Assembly: GCF_020829625.1 (NCBI RefSeq)
Contig: NZ_JAIVFX010000001.1
Coordinates: 1 to 64,000, forward strand
Reading direction: 5' to 3'
Length of the DNA: 64,000 nucleotides
DNA from: Nostoc sp. XA010
Lineage (GTDB): Bacteria > Cyanobacteriota > Cyanobacteriia > Cyanobacteriales > Nostocaceae
The position numbers and the translations under genes were made by a program. The stretch's first letter is position 1; each line of letters begins with the position of its first letter. Below the pieces are notes generated by a model. The model had not been told where the DNA came from. It worked only from the letters and a program-made list of their open reading frames with translations, and ran no database searches. Positions 27,290 through 38,000 of the stretch are shown here, piece by piece.

Positions 27290-28297
27290 TTATCCCACAA
27301 TAGCCGGACTTGCTACCTTCTCTTGCCTTTGGGAAGGCGGACGCATTCCCAAACCAAGTAAATTCAGCATTTCTCGATCGCTATCATAATCTGGACAGGG
27401 AGTTGTCACTGTCAACATTTTGTTGTCGTCGCTAGAAAAGATAGAATTGGCTCCTGCCATAAAGCAGAAAGCTTGTTCAACTTGAGAAAGTCTAGCCCTA
27501 CCTGCACTAAGACGCACATCAGAAGCTGGCATTAAAATTCTGGCTGTGGCAATCATCCGCACAATATCCCAAATGGGGACATCAGGCTGATTTTCTAAGG
27601 GTGTGCCCGGTACTTGTGAAAGAATATTAATTGGTACTGACTCTGGATGTGGATGTAAGTTTGCCAGAGTTTGTAACATCCCAACCCGGTCATCGACAGT
27701 TTCGCCCAAACCGAGGATACCGCCGGAACAGACAGTAACATTTGTCTGACGGACATTCTCAATTGTGTTCAAGCGATCGCTATAAGTTCTCGTGGTAATA
27801 ATTGTGCTGTAATATTCCTGCGAGGTATCTAAGTTATGGTTGTAGGCGTAAAGTCCCGCTTCTTCCAATTTCCTGGCTTGATTTGCTGTCAACATACCTA
27901 GAGTGCAGCACACTTCTAAACCCATTGCGGTTACATCCTTGACCATTTCTAGGACTTCCTCAAATTGTGAGTTATCCCGGACTTCGCGCCAAGCAGCACC
28001 CATGCAGATGCGACTAACACCAGTTTCTTTCGCTTTCTGAGCGATATTAACTACCGTTTCCTTTTGTAGGAGTGCTTCCGCCTTTACCTCTGTTTTATAG
28101 CGGGAAGATTGGGCACAGTAGCTGCAATCTTCTGGGCAACCTCCTGTTTTGATAGATATAAGCTTACAAACTTGTATTTTTGTTGGGTCATGATATTGGC
28201 GATGCACGCTAGCAGCTTGATAAATCAGCTCTAGCAATGGCGTGTTGTATATCGCCCGAATCTCTAATTCCTGCCAATCGTAGCGTATTCCCACCAC
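27290..28297 (-). CDS. bioB: Biotin synthase
   Basis: A 335-aa radical-SAM enzyme inserting sulfur into dethiobiotin. The 4Fe-4S motif is [16 protein letters not shown] (Cys54, Cys58, Cys61). Other blocks are [62 protein letters not shown] and RLSAGRARL, which includes the Arg ligand of the 2Fe-2S cluster. Length is normal. Start GTG/ATG: the ATG-type start at 28297 reads MVGIRYDW. Monocistronic. Confidence 0.96.
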   Translation of the reverse strand: MVGIRYDWQELEIRAIYNTPLLELIYQAASVHRQYHDPTKIQVCKLISIKTGGCPEDCSYCAQSSRYKTEVKAEALLQKETVVNIAQKAKETGVSRICMGAAWREVRDNSQFEEVLEMVKDVTAMGLEVCCTLGMLTANQARKLEEAGLYAYNHNLDTSQEYYSTIITTRTYSDRLNTIENVRQTNVTVCSGGILGLGETVDDRVGMLQTLANLHPHPESVPINILSQVPGTPLENQPDVPIWDIVRMIATARILMPASDVRLSAGRARLSQVEQAFCFMAGANSIFSSDDNKMLTVTTPCPDYDSDREMLNLLGLGMRPPSQRQEKVASPAIVG

Positions 28298-28686
28298 ATC
28301 ACTATCCTTCTTGTAAACTGGGTTAAATCTTGAGCTGTTTTTTGGTTGAATTTCCTGCGGTACAGCGTTTGGGCAAAGCGATTTTATCGAAGTTATGCCG
28401 CGTACTGTGCTTTATCACCCATTGGCTCTCAATCCTTGCGCTCTAGATATTAGACATCAGCTTATCAAGATTTTGGTGGAATGGCAGATTCACAGCCAAA
28501 ATACTCAGCCTATCTGTTGCAAGTAAAGCGAAAGCATCACGTTTTCGCCAAAGAAGCCATACCTACACCACTGATTATCTAAGTGAAAAAAGAATACAAC
28601 TCATCTTGCTGCTGCTAAACCACGGTATGAGAGAATTTAAAATCTAGAGAATGTTTTAGGAACAGATCCCGCCGATTAAGTAATTT
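28298..28686. other. Intergenic region, no convincing gene
   Basis: About 390 bases. A short plus-strand frame from ATG at about 28395 ([20 protein letters not shown], then HQLIKILVEWQ, about 43 codons) looks weakly protein-like but has no ribosome site and no match I know. Otherwise nothing seen. Confidence 0.4.
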
Positions 28687-29262
28687 ATGATATCCGAACT
28701 GCCACTAATTACAAGCGATCGCCTGTTCTTACGAGCGGCTATCCATGAAGATATACCCCAAATTCTCAAATACTTCATTCATCACAAAACCTATCTCACT
28801 CCATTTTATCCTGTTTGGGTTGATGGGTTTTTCACCCAAGAGTATTGGCAGTATCAGATAGAGAACAATTTCCTGGAATTTATTAATGGTCAATCGTTAA
28901 AGCTATTTATCTTTACTAAAAAAAATCCTACCGTAATTATTGGAACTGTAAATTTTAGTAATTTTATCCGAGGAGCCGCTCATTTTTGCTATGTGGGATA
29001 TAGCCTTGCTGAAAGTAAACAAGGTAAAGGATATATGACAGAAGGGTTAAAATCCGCCATTCAATATCTTTTTCAAGAATTAAATTTTCACCGAGTTATG
29101 GCTAATTATATGCCTCACAATCGGCGCAGTGGCAATGTACTCAAAAGACTCGGTTTTGCCATTGAAGGATATGCTAGAGATTATTTGTTAATTAATGGGC
29201 AATGGGAAGATCATATTATGACAAGTCTGATCAATCCTAATTGGCAAGCACCTAATTTTTAA
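28687..29262 (+). CDS. GNAT-family N-acetyltransferase (RimJ/RimL type)
   Basis: A 191-aa acetyltransferase. The N-terminus is TSDRLFLRAAIHEDIPQILK. The acetyl-CoA site is YSLAESKQGKGYMTEGLKSA (Q/R-x-x-G-x-G/A). It continues with RVMANYMPHNRRSGNVLKRL and GFAIEGYARDYLLINGQWED, the RimJ-type C-terminus. E. coli RimJ acetylates ribosomal protein S5; the substrate here may differ. Start ATG 28687, no clear ribosome site. Confidence 0.88.
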   Translation: MISELPLITSDRLFLRAAIHEDIPQILKYFIHHKTYLTPFYPVWVDGFFTQEYWQYQIENNFLEFINGQSLKLFIFTKKNPTVIIGTVNFSNFIRGAAHFCYVGYSLAESKQGKGYMTEGLKSAIQYLFQELNFHRVMANYMPHNRRSGNVLKRLGFAIEGYARDYLLINGQWEDHIMTSLINPNWQAPNF

Positions 29263-29370
29263 AATCATCCTTAATTGAAGTATTATATTTATAAATCCCG
29301 AACTAACTCTAGCTCATATATTTTTCAATATGGTGTGGTGTTTAGCCTAAAATAAATAAGGAATTACGAA

Positions 29371-30042
29371 TTACGAAGACTGACGTATTTGATCCAAACT
29401 TCGGTTGAGCCAGTCTTCATACCACTCATAAAAACTTAAAGGCTGCTCCTCATCGCTATTTGGATAAGAATCATCAGGGTTGATGTCATGAAAAGCATGG
29501 CAAAAACTCAAACAAGCAGGATATATTCCATTATCATTAGTGCGGTCATCTATCCAGATTTTTCCTGACTGCTCACCAGTAACAACTAACATCGCATAAA
29601 TTCCACAACCATAATTTGTAATGGGAAGAGTACCCTGGATAAATTTATCATCGAAGTAGTCATCATTGTTGGTAACAAAATCTGTATTATTCTTAACAAT
29701 TAAATCCAAATCATTCCATGCTTTTGTGAAAGGAAATGGTTTAGAGAGAATTTCGTAGTTCTCAGGGTATACTTTTTCTGAGATCACATCTTCAGATTCA
29801 ATTCCCGATAGTCCAGATAAGCCGTATCCTGGCCCTGCACCACCATTACCAATTTCTAAGAGAAAGTTTCGATATTCACTTGGTAGCGTAATATTATATC
29901 TAGATTCAAACACCTGAATATCCTTGTTACTCAAGCAAGGTTTAAATTGATATTGGTGTGATTCTGAGCCAAAAACCTCAAATGTAGCGTCTAAAATAGC
30001 TAATTGAGTTAAGTTTTTCTTTAATTGCAAAACTTTATCCAT
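29371..30042 (-). CDS. SMI1/KNR4-family protein
   Basis: A 223-aa protein with the SMI1/KNR4 (SUKH) fold: CLSNKDIQVFESRYNITLPS, then EYRNFLLEIGNGGAGPGYGL, followed by acidic central segments and the C-terminal SFYEWYEDWLNRSLDQI. In bacteria SUKH proteins are often immunity proteins against contact-dependent or polymorphic toxins. Here no toxin gene is adjacent, so this may be an orphan immunity gene or have a housekeeping role. Start ATG 30042. Confidence 0.82.
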   Translation of the reverse strand: MDKVLQLKKNLTQLAILDATFEVFGSESHQYQFKPCLSNKDIQVFESRYNITLPSEYRNFLLEIGNGGAGPGYGLSGLSGIESEDVISEKVYPENYEILSKPFPFTKAWNDLDLIVKNNTDFVTNNDDYFDDKFIQGTLPITNYGCGIYAMLVVTGEQSGKIWIDDRTNDNGIYPACLSFCHAFHDINPDDSYPNSDEEQPLSFYEWYEDWLNRSLDQIRQSS

Positions 30043-30164
30043 TATGCGCTCTAGATTTTGATGGTGGCGCTGCCATATTTTAGATATGGGTCGCTTTTTG
30101 CGTCTATGCTGATGCCAAAGCCAGAGCTAGTATTAAGGGAAGAATGAATTAAGCTTTGCTCGTA

Positions 30165-31643
30165 ATGACTCTGGCTGAAACTCCGAACTACAAAAATTCT
30201 AGCAATCCTTTTCTCTCCCTCAACTACGAAAGCGCCTTGGAATCTCTAGGCGACGACTACTACGACGAGGTTGCAGCAGAGGAATTTCCTCAACACCTGT
30301 TGCGTTGGCGTAACGATGCGCTACTACCCCGCTTGGGTTTAGACCCCCAAGTAGTCAAAGACGAAGATTTTATCACAGCTTTTGGCAAATTTCAGGGGCG
30401 TAAACCCTTGCTGGCGCTGCGTTACCACGGCTATCAATTTGGTCAATATAACAGACAGTTAGGTGATGGTAGAGGCTTCCTCTACGGGCAAGTACGCGCC
30501 ACTGATGGCGAATTGTACGATTTTGGCACAAAAGGCTCTGGGAGAACACCTTACTCCCGTGGTGGCGATGGTATGCTGACGCTCAAAGGTGGGGTGCGGG
30601 AAGTTCTGGCTGCGGAAGCACTACACCACTTGGGTGTACGTACCTCGCGCTGTCTGAGCATGATTGAAACAGGTTTACCCCTCTGGCGAGGCGATGAACC
30701 TTCGCCTACCCGCTCATCTGTGATGATTAGGATGAGCAGTTCTCATATTCGGTTTGGCACTTTTGAGCGACTGCACTTTTTCCAGCGTCCAGATTTAACT
30801 AAGAAGTTATTAGACCACGTAATTGAGCAGTATTATCGACACTTAAGTGCTGAACAAAATAAATATGTCTTGTTTTACGCCGAATTAGTGAAACGAGTTG
30901 CAGAACTAGTAGCGCAGTGGATGGCGGCTGGCTTTTGTCATGCAGTCCTAAATACTGACAATATGTCGATTACCGGAGAGAGTTTTGACTATGGCCCTTA
31001 CGCATTTATCCCGACTTATGACCCATCCTTTATAGCTGCATATTTCGACTATTCTGGACGCTACTGTTACGGTAATCAACCAATTATTTGCCAGTTAAAT
31101 TTAGAAATGCTCCAGGAACCTTTAAAGGCGATTATCGATAAAGGCGAAATGGAAGCTGGATTGGCAATGTTTGCTGAGTATTATCAAGCTGAATACAGTT
31201 CTTTGATGTTGAAAAAATTAGGTTTTGAGGATTTGCCACATCCAGAAGCACTGAAACTGTTGAATCTAACGATTGAATTTTTGAAAGATAGTCAAGTTGG
31301 TTATCACCAGTTTTTTTATGAAATGGCTCGGACTTTTTCATCGAAATGGCGAGATGATCCAGGTTTTGTGATGAATGGTTCAGATATTGTGCCAGTACCG
31401 GGTGCGTCAGGATTTTTTGATGATTGGTGCATACTGTATCATAAAATTTTGAATGATTTGGAGAGCGATGTCTACGACGGGCTACGCCTACGCATTGATG
31501 GAATTGCCCAAACTCTAGCTGTTAATAATCCGAAAACGGCATTATTAAGACCTGTGATTGAATCTATTTGGGAAGCAATTGCTCAGGAAGATAACTGGCA
31601 ACCTTTTTATGAGTTAATCAAGGCAATTCAGTCTAGGGGGTAG
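30165..31643 (+). CDS. selO: Protein adenylyltransferase SelO (YdiU) family
   Basis: A 492-aa pseudokinase that AMPylates protein Ser/Thr/Tyr residues; known members act in redox stress. Seen: [78 protein letters not shown] and [18 protein letters not shown] start at ATG 30165; a TTG at 30156 would add three residues. Within the C-terminal part, 31465-31493 is a dispersed repeat read in frame as about ten residues ([10 protein letters not shown]), a likely recent in-frame insertion. The gene is followed by a palindromic element. Confidence 0.93.
   Translation: MTLAETPNYKNSSNPFLSLNYESALESLGDDYYDEVAAEEFPQHLLRWRNDALLPRLGLDPQVVKDEDFITAFGKFQGRKPLLALRYHGYQFGQYNRQLGDGRGFLYGQVRATDGELYDFGTKGSGRTPYSRGGDGMLTLKGGVREVLAAEALHHLGVRTSRCLSMIETGLPLWRGDEPSPTRSSVMIRMSSSHIRFGTFERLHFFQRPDLTKKLLDHVIEQYYRHLSAEQNKYVLFYAELVKRVAELVAQWMAAGFCHAVLNTDNMSITGESFDYGPYAFIPTYDPSFIAAYFDYSGRYCYGNQPIICQLNLEMLQEPLKAIIDKGEMEAGLAMFAEYYQAEYSSLMLKKLGFEDLPHPEALKLLNLTIEFLKDSQVGYHQFFYEMARTFSSKWRDDPGFVMNGSDIVPVPGASGFFDDWCILYHKILNDLESDVYDGLRLRIDGIAQTLAVNNPKTALLRPVIESIWEAIAQEDNWQPFYELIKAIQSRG
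31465..31493. repeat. Dispersed repeat in frame within selO
   Basis: GCGATGTCTACGACGGGCTA plus CGCCTACGC. It belongs to the same family as 17982-18011 and 59600-59694 (inverted). It keeps the selO frame open. Confidence 0.8.
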
Positions 31644-31671
31644 TTAAAGTCAGATAGTTGTGTTTACTGAC

Positions 31672-31797
31672 ATCCCGCCCGGAACTGAAGTTCCAGGCTG
31701 ATAGCTTAAGTCCACTCAAGTGGACTAGAATCATCTATTCAGTCCGCGTTTACAGGACTTTAGCTATTAGCCTTGGAATTCTATTCCGAGGCGGGAT
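31672..31797. mobile_element. 126-bp palindromic MITE-like element
   Basis: Terminal ATCCCGCC / GGCGGGAT. Inside, GGAACTGAAGTTCCAGGCTG faces AGCCTTGGAATTCTATTCCG, and GATAGCTTAAGTCCACTC faces GGACTTTAGCTATTAG. The AGTCCACTCAAGTGGACT hairpin sits in the left arm. The whole element can fold as one long cruciform with side hairpins. It carries no coding sequence and lies 28 bases after selO. Confidence 0.75.
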
Positions 31798-31854
31798 AGT
31801 AACAAAGTGAGGATTGTCGAATGTGGGTAATAAGCTCATAAGTCTTTAATCTGC

Positions 31855-33579
31855 CTAACTAAACTGCTGGGCATAAAACCGCGCATAGCGACGTTCTAAG
31901 GCTAATAATTCTTCATGGGTTCCCGATTCGACAATTTGCCCCTGTTCGAGAACTAAAATGCGATCGCACCGCCTAACTGTCGATAAATGGTGAGCAATAA
32001 TAAACACCGTCCGTTTTTCCATCAGTCTTTCCAGCGCTTCCTGTACCAGTGCTTCTGACTCAGAATCGAATGCTGATGTCGCTTCATCCAGAATCAATAT
32101 TTGGGGATTGAGCAGAACAGCACGAGCGATCGCAATTCTTTGTCTTTGTCCACCTGATAAGTTTACCCCACGTTCACCCACCCAAGTCTGATAACCTTCT
32201 GGTAGTTGGCTAATAAACTGATGGGCATTAGCAATTTTCGCCGCTTCTTTAACTGCTTCCATGTCAAAAACATCTTGCCCAAAGGCGATATTTTGGGCAA
32301 TTGTCCCGGAAAACATAATGGTTTCTTGAGGAACAATCCCAATTTGTCGCCGCAGACTATGCAGCTTGACATCTCGAATATCAACACCGTCAATTAATAT
32401 TTGACCAACTTCGGGATCGTAAAAACGGGGTAGAAGATTAACAAATGTGGTTTTACCAGCACCAGAAGCACCCACAAGAGCGATCGCTTCACCTGGGGAT
32501 ACTAATAAACTGATATCTTTTAATACAGGTTCACCCGGTTTATAGGCGAAGGAAATATGACGATATTCTATTTTGCCTTTGACTGGGGGGAGAGCGATCG
32601 CATTTATCTTTTCGATCACCGTCGGCTGAATTGCCATCAATTCAAAAACACGGTCAACAGATGCTTCACGCTGCTTAAATTCGTTGTAATTATTAGTAGT
32701 ATGACCAATGGGATCAATTAACAGCGCCGCCGCCGCCAGATAGCTGAAAAAATTCGCTACTGTTAAGTTATTTTGGGAAATTTGCCACGCTCCCACAATG
32801 AGTAACGATAACGCACTTAAGGCTTCCAGAAATCCGATGATGGGAATCTGAATTGCTTTGAGGCGTTCGGCTGAGTATTTGGCTTTGAGACTGCGTTCTG
32901 CTTCATGGCCAAAGCGGGCGATTTCGTAATTTTCGGCTGCAAAAGCCTGTACCAAACGAATACCATTGAAAACTTCCGCGAGGATAGCTGATAAACCCGA
33001 TACGCGATTTTGACTTTTTAAAGAATATTTGCGTAACCGTTCACCAAACCAGCCAACTAAAATACCCATCAGTGGTGCAACTATCACCGTTGCTAGCGTT
33101 AGTTGCCAATTCAGGTAAATCATGTAAATCGGAATTGCTAGCAACTGCAAAATGCAGGGGATAAAGTCGTGAAATACTTTATTTACAACTTCGCCAACGC
33201 GGTCAACATCTTCAGTGAGGCGGTAAGATAAATCACCTGCTTTTGCCGTTTCAAAATAGCTGAGATTTAGCTTTTGGAGATGTGTGTACACTTGCTGACG
33301 GAGATGAAAAGCAATTCTTAAAGCAGCTTTTGCCATGTACATATCTTGTATAGACTGAAACAAGCCTCTAACAAGAAATACTAAAGCACAACTGCCAGTT
33401 ATTTGAGCGATCGCTACTACATTACCTTGGGCAAAAGGAGTTGCCAATTTACCGGCAACATTTATCAACACTAATGTCGCCAGAACGTATCCCAAAATAC
33501 TAATAAGTCCCTTGGTGATGGTTCGCCACTGGAGCCGGATATAAGGCAGCAGTTGCCAGTAATTAGAACGCGTTTTCAA
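31855..33579 (-). CDS. MsbA-like ABC exporter (fused TMD-NBD)
   Basis: A 574-aa half-transporter. Six membrane helices (about residues 20-290) are followed by an ATPase with Walker A GASGAGKTTFVNLL, signature LSGGQRQRIAIARA and Walker B ILILDEATSAFDSESEALV. A switch His lies in IIAHHLSTVRR. It works as a homodimer exporting lipids, lipid-linked glycans, peptides or drugs. Nostoc has related exporters for heterocyst envelope layers, but the substrate cannot be read from the sequence. GTG/ATG start at 33579; next to no transport partner gene. Confidence 0.92.
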   Translation of the reverse strand: MKTRSNYWQLLPYIRLQWRTITKGLISILGYVLATLVLINVAGKLATPFAQGNVVAIAQITGSCALVFLVRGLFQSIQDMYMAKAALRIAFHLRQQVYTHLQKLNLSYFETAKAGDLSYRLTEDVDRVGEVVNKVFHDFIPCILQLLAIPIYMIYLNWQLTLATVIVAPLMGILVGWFGERLRKYSLKSQNRVSGLSAILAEVFNGIRLVQAFAAENYEIARFGHEAERSLKAKYSAERLKAIQIPIIGFLEALSALSLLIVGAWQISQNNLTVANFFSYLAAAALLIDPIGHTTNNYNEFKQREASVDRVFELMAIQPTVIEKINAIALPPVKGKIEYRHISFAYKPGEPVLKDISLLVSPGEAIALVGASGAGKTTFVNLLPRFYDPEVGQILIDGVDIRDVKLHSLRRQIGIVPQETIMFSGTIAQNIAFGQDVFDMEAVKEAAKIANAHQFISQLPEGYQTWVGERGVNLSGGQRQRIAIARAVLLNPQILILDEATSAFDSESEALVQEALERLMEKRTVFIIAHHLSTVRRCDRILVLEQGQIVESGTHEELLALERRYARFYAQQFS

Positions 33580-33760
33580 GCTCGAAAGTCCACAACGATA
33601 TTTTCCTTTGTTTGACGCTAGCAGTTTTTGGTGAGTTTCTGAACAGTTAACTAATTAGTTACAAACTGTTTTAGCGTTGATCCTAGAGTTAACTAGTTCA
33701 TAAGTACTAGATAGATCCATTGTAGAAAACTGGCTCTAACCTCGCTAAAATCAGAAATAT

Positions 33761-33800
33761 CTAAAAAATTAGCCCTCTCCTTGCTTGCAAGGAAAGGGCT
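33761..33800 (-). terminator. Terminator of the PRC-barrel gene
   Basis: AGCCCT-TCCTTG / CAAGGA-AGGGCT stem with one unpaired base on each side and loop CTTG. On the minus strand it is followed by AATTTTTTAG. It lies about 60 bases after the PRC-barrel stop codon. Confidence 0.8.
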
Positions 33801-33837
33801 GAACTTATCGGAGAAATACTTCCTAATTTTCTAGTTG

Positions 33838-33863
33838 AATTACGAATTACGAATTACGAATTA
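33838..33863. repeat. (GAATTAC)n heptamer repeat touching a stop codon
   Basis: Just over three GAATTAC units plus a partial unit. The minus-strand stop codon of the PRC-barrel gene (33861-33863) lies at the repeat boundary, so the repeat abuts or supplies the stop. Confidence 0.85.
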
Positions 33864-34859
33864 ATATCCGCCTTCTTCTTCGTATTCTGGCTGTCTTTCC
33901 TTAACTTTCTTGGGAATATTCACGGGTTTCGGCGCATCTTCCCAAGCATCACCGTCTACATCGTCATAATCATCGTATTCATCAACATAAGGCTTCTTGC
34001 TATAGGGCTGGGCATCATACTTTAGCGGCTGCGGTTGTTGATACCTGTCGCTGCCTGTTGCCTCGCTCCAGTTATCTTCTTCCTCGTCTTCTTCGTATTG
34101 AATAGATTCATACTGCCGCGCTTTCATTACCTGACGCTGTGGCCTTTCTTCTTCCACATAGTCTTCTGTCCATTCCTCTTCCCGCGCTACGGGTTCAGGG
34201 GCGCGAACTTTTTGCCTGGGTGGCTGCAATGGCACTCCACTAGGCAGTTGATTGGCTGGTGCAACTGTACGCGGTGGAGTATAGCCGTATTCTTCTTCTA
34301 TATCTCGCTCCCAAGGTGCTTTGCCAATACCCAAACGCTCTAGTAAACCAACTGTCAACTGGTTTACCCGTTCTTCGGCTCCCTCAAACACAATCAACCG
34401 ATTGGGGCCAGTGCTGACAATTTCATCCACTGAGAACTCGTAAGTACTCAGAAATTGATCGGGAATTTGGGGCAATCCTAAAGAAGCAATAACTATGGAG
34501 TTAAGCTTCCCGGTTTCGCCGTTGAACTTGAAGCCCCGAACTTTGCCTAAGACTTCACCTGTTTCTGTAATTACTTCCCAGTTAATTAGATTACTGAGAG
34601 ATTCAACTTCGATATCTTCAATTACATCTTCGTTATCAACCAGGATGACATCACCAATCTGGCTGATGTTGTTGAGGTACATATAGCGCGGTATGCCCGA
34701 AATGGAGATCAGGCTGTCTCGCAAACCAAGAGCCACAACCTCTCGTTGATCTATATCAACCCAGACTTGACTGATGATGCCTAGCCGCTTGCCGTTGTCG
34801 CGGGTAATCACCTGGGTATTTAATATGTCGGAACGCCTAATTATCTGTTCAGAGGTCAT
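33861..34859 (-). CDS. PRC-barrel domain protein with acidic tail
   Basis: A 332-aa protein. The first PRC-barrel is at about residues 5-80 (IIRRSDILNTQVITRDNGKR, then LGIISQVWVDIDQREVVALG); the second is at about 90-165 (VITETGEVLGKVRGFKFNGE). A long acidic, Pro/Gln/Tyr-rich and probably disordered tail follows. PRC-barrel domains occur in the photosynthetic reaction centre H subunit and in the rRNA-processing factor RimM; the cyanobacterial two-domain form is uncharacterised. It lies next to smc on the same strand with a 200-base gap, but no functional link can be shown. ATG 34859. Confidence 0.85.
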   Translation of the reverse strand: MTSEQIIRRSDILNTQVITRDNGKRLGIISQVWVDIDQREVVALGLRDSLISISGIPRYMYLNNISQIGDVILVDNEDVIEDIEVESLSNLINWEVITETGEVLGKVRGFKFNGETGKLNSIVIASLGLPQIPDQFLSTYEFSVDEIVSTGPNRLIVFEGAEERVNQLTVGLLERLGIGKAPWERDIEEEYGYTPPRTVAPANQLPSGVPLQPPRQKVRAPEPVAREEEWTEDYVEEERPQRQVMKARQYESIQYEEDEEEDNWSEATGSDRYQQPQPLKYDAQPYSKKPYVDEYDDYDDVDGDAWEDAPKPVNIPKKVKERQPEYEEEGGY

Positions 34860-35058
34860 TCTATACCGAGTCCTGATCTCGAATCCGGTTTAACGCGATG
34901 TGCAACTTATTCTTAGAACCCTTCTCCAAACCTCTCTGCCTGTGGGGGAGAGGCTTTAATTTTTGCTCTCTTTCCGTGGTAGGGAAGGGTTTGGCGGTTA
35001 GGTTTGAGAGAAACTCGCACATTACGTGGTTTATCTATACACTATTATTAACAAAAAC

Positions 35059-38000
35059 TCAAGCAGATGTATTGGATGATTGTAACTTAATCCCCAAAAC
35101 TTGAGTGTAAGCTCCTCGTGCTTGAGTAACGCCAATTGTGCGTTCGGCTGATTCTATCATCGGACGACGCAAACTCACAACTATAAATTGCGCTTGTTGT
35201 GACTGTTGTTTAATCATTTTAGCTAATCGCTCTACGTTTGCCCCATCTAGGAACATATCTACTTCGTCAAAGGCGTAAAATGGCGATGGACGGTAGCGTT
35301 GCAGGGCAAAGATAAAGCTCAAGGCTGTAAGTGATTTTTCTCCCCCAGACATGGAAGCTAGGCGCTGTACTGGTTTACCTTTGGGATGTGCGACTAAATT
35401 TAGCCCACTACTAAAGGGATCTTCAGGATTTTCAAGTTGCAAGAAGCCGTCACCGTCTGAAAGAATGGCAAAAATTGATTGAAAGTTTTCGTTAACAGCA
35501 TCAAAAGCTTCTTTAAAGGCAAGTTGCCGCAATGTGGTAAAGTTTTCAATCCGCAAAAGTAGTTCGGTGCGTTCCCCTTCTAGTGTCTCTAATTTTTGCG
35601 TCAGTTCTTGGAGACGGTTTTGAGTGCGTTCGTATTCTTCCAACGCCAGCATATTAACAGGTTCCATTGCCTGTAAACGTTTGGTAAGCGATCGCAATTC
35701 TTTTTGCAATTCTTCTAAATCTACCTTATCTGGAACTTCCGGCAAAGGATTTGGTAATTCTGCTCCCACATCTCGCAACTGAGTTCGCAGTGCAATTAGT
35801 TCTTCCCGCCGCTTCTCTTGGGTTTCTTTGAGTTTTTGGATTTCCCATTGCAATTGTTGTTGGCGCAAAAGGTGCGATCGCACTTCTAGTTCTGTAGCAT
35901 CGCGTTTTTGTTTCTCTTCTCCCAAATTTTGCTCCATTTGATTTAACGATAAACGGGTTTGGGTGATTTGCTCGTCTATCGTTGTGATTTCTGTGGAGAC
36001 GCGATAAATCGCGTCTCTACAAGAGATTTGTTGGGTTTCGTATTCGGTGATTCGCGTTTCTGCTTCTTGGATTTTTTCTTGTAAACGTTGTTGCTGATTT
36101 TCTAAATTTTTTAATCTTTGTTCAGCTTCGCGTAATGCCGTTTCCCGTTGTTGCAATTGTTGCTCTTGAATTTTAATTGTCGCCTGGATTTGCTGCCATT
36201 CGCTGGGAGTTTGGGATGCTTCCAACTCTGCTAAAGCGTGTCGCAATTGTTGCAATTGATTTTCTTGTCCAGGTAATTCCCGCTCCAAAATTTCTAATCG
36301 GGATTGAGCAGTGGCTAATTTTTCGCTGTTTTGGGCGAGTTGCGATCGCGTCCCCTCTAATTGCGCTGTCAAATTCTTAATATCTTTTTGCAACTGTTCC
36401 AATTGCAACTGCTGTTCGCGTCGCGCCTGACGCGCTTCTGTGAGTTCTTGGGTGAGTTTTTTGGTTCTGGCTGACAAAGTAGCGATCGCTTCTGTACAAC
36501 GCTCTAAAACCCGCTCAATGTCCACCAAGCGATTTTTTAAAGCGATCGCTTCATCAGATTCTGCGGCTTCCGCATTGCCAAACCGCAACGCCGAACGCTG
36601 GGTATTGCTACCACCAGTCATTGCACCACTGGTTTCTAAGAGTTCCCCGTCTAAGGTGACGATGCGATATAATCCTAAATTTTTCCGCGCCGTCTCCAGG
36701 TTGGCGAATACCACCGTGTTACCGAAAACATAGCTAAATACATCTTTGTAACGGCGATCGCAATCGACTAAATTAACAGCATAATTAACGAAACCGCTAG
36801 CAAAACGCAGTGTTGCATCTTGAGTAAATTTGGGAGCGTGAATTTTATTCAGGGGTAAAAAAGTCGCTCTCCCTGCACGTTTCTGTTTGAGCAATTCAAT
36901 CCCTGCGGCGGCGATGCTGTCATCTTCCACCACAATATGTCCCAAACGTCCACCGGCAGCCATTTCTAAAGCTAGTTGATGACGGGGTTCCACCTTTGCT
37001 AACTGCACAACTAAACCACAAAGTCCAGGCATTCCGGATTGTAAAATGACTTTACTGGCTTGAGTTCCTTGGACTTCTTGCTGTGCCTGCGCTTGCGCCT
37101 CTATTTTATCCAACTGACGTTGTTTTTCTCGTTGTTCAAAAAGTAACCGTTTTTGAGTTTCCTGTTGGATTTGCAGTTCTTGTTCTGTAGCTGAGAGATT
37201 TTGGGCTAAATTTTGGATGGGTTCGCTAGAGGCGTTAAATTCCGTTTCAATTTGACTACACTCAGTTTGTTTTTGGGCTAATAGCGGTTCGTCGCGTTCA
37301 ATTAACTGGGTTTGTTCTTGGATTAACTGCTGTAACTGATTATTGCGTTCCCTGAGTTGTGCTTGTTCGGTACGTTGAGGTTCTAGAGTTTGCAGTAAAG
37401 TTTCAATTTGACGGTTGAATGCCGTTTGTTGCTGCACCCACGCTTCCGAAGCCGAGGCGATTTCTGCGGCTGCTTCGCGGGAAGTTTCTAAAGCTTGCTG
37501 TGCCTCATCCCTTTGCTGCTGACAGTAGACAATAGATTGTCCCTCTACAACTTGTGTTTTGGCAATTTCTTCAAGGGAATGACGGTATTTTTGAGTTTCT
37601 TGCTGAGTTTGAGTCAGACGTTTGGCAGTTTCTTGAGAAGCTGTTTCTAATTCCGTTAGCTGACGCTGGAGTTGTTTCCGTTCTGCTTCTTGGGTGGCGA
37701 GGGTAGATTGTACTGCCAAAAGTTCATCTTCTCCCAATGCTTTTACATGAGCATTGAGTTGTTCAAGTTCAGCCGTTTTTTGGACGATTTCGGAATTTAG
37801 GTTTGTGAGTTGGGTAGTGAGTTCATTAAAATTACGATCACCTGTTTGAATTTCGTGAACTAACTTTTCTTGTTGTGCTTGTAGCGATCGCCATGATAAA
37901 ACAGCTTCCCAGGATTGTTTCGCTAGAAATTCTGTGCGGAGTTTTTGATATTTCTCAGCTTTAGCACGATCTTGAGAAAGGCGATCGCGCTGTGCAGTTA

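Noticed and set aside
34860..35058. Short frame MCNLFLEPFSKPLCLW between PRC-barrel and smc genes
   Set aside because: It is composed of a palindromic CCTTCTCCAAACCTCTC-type repeat and lacks a ribosome site.
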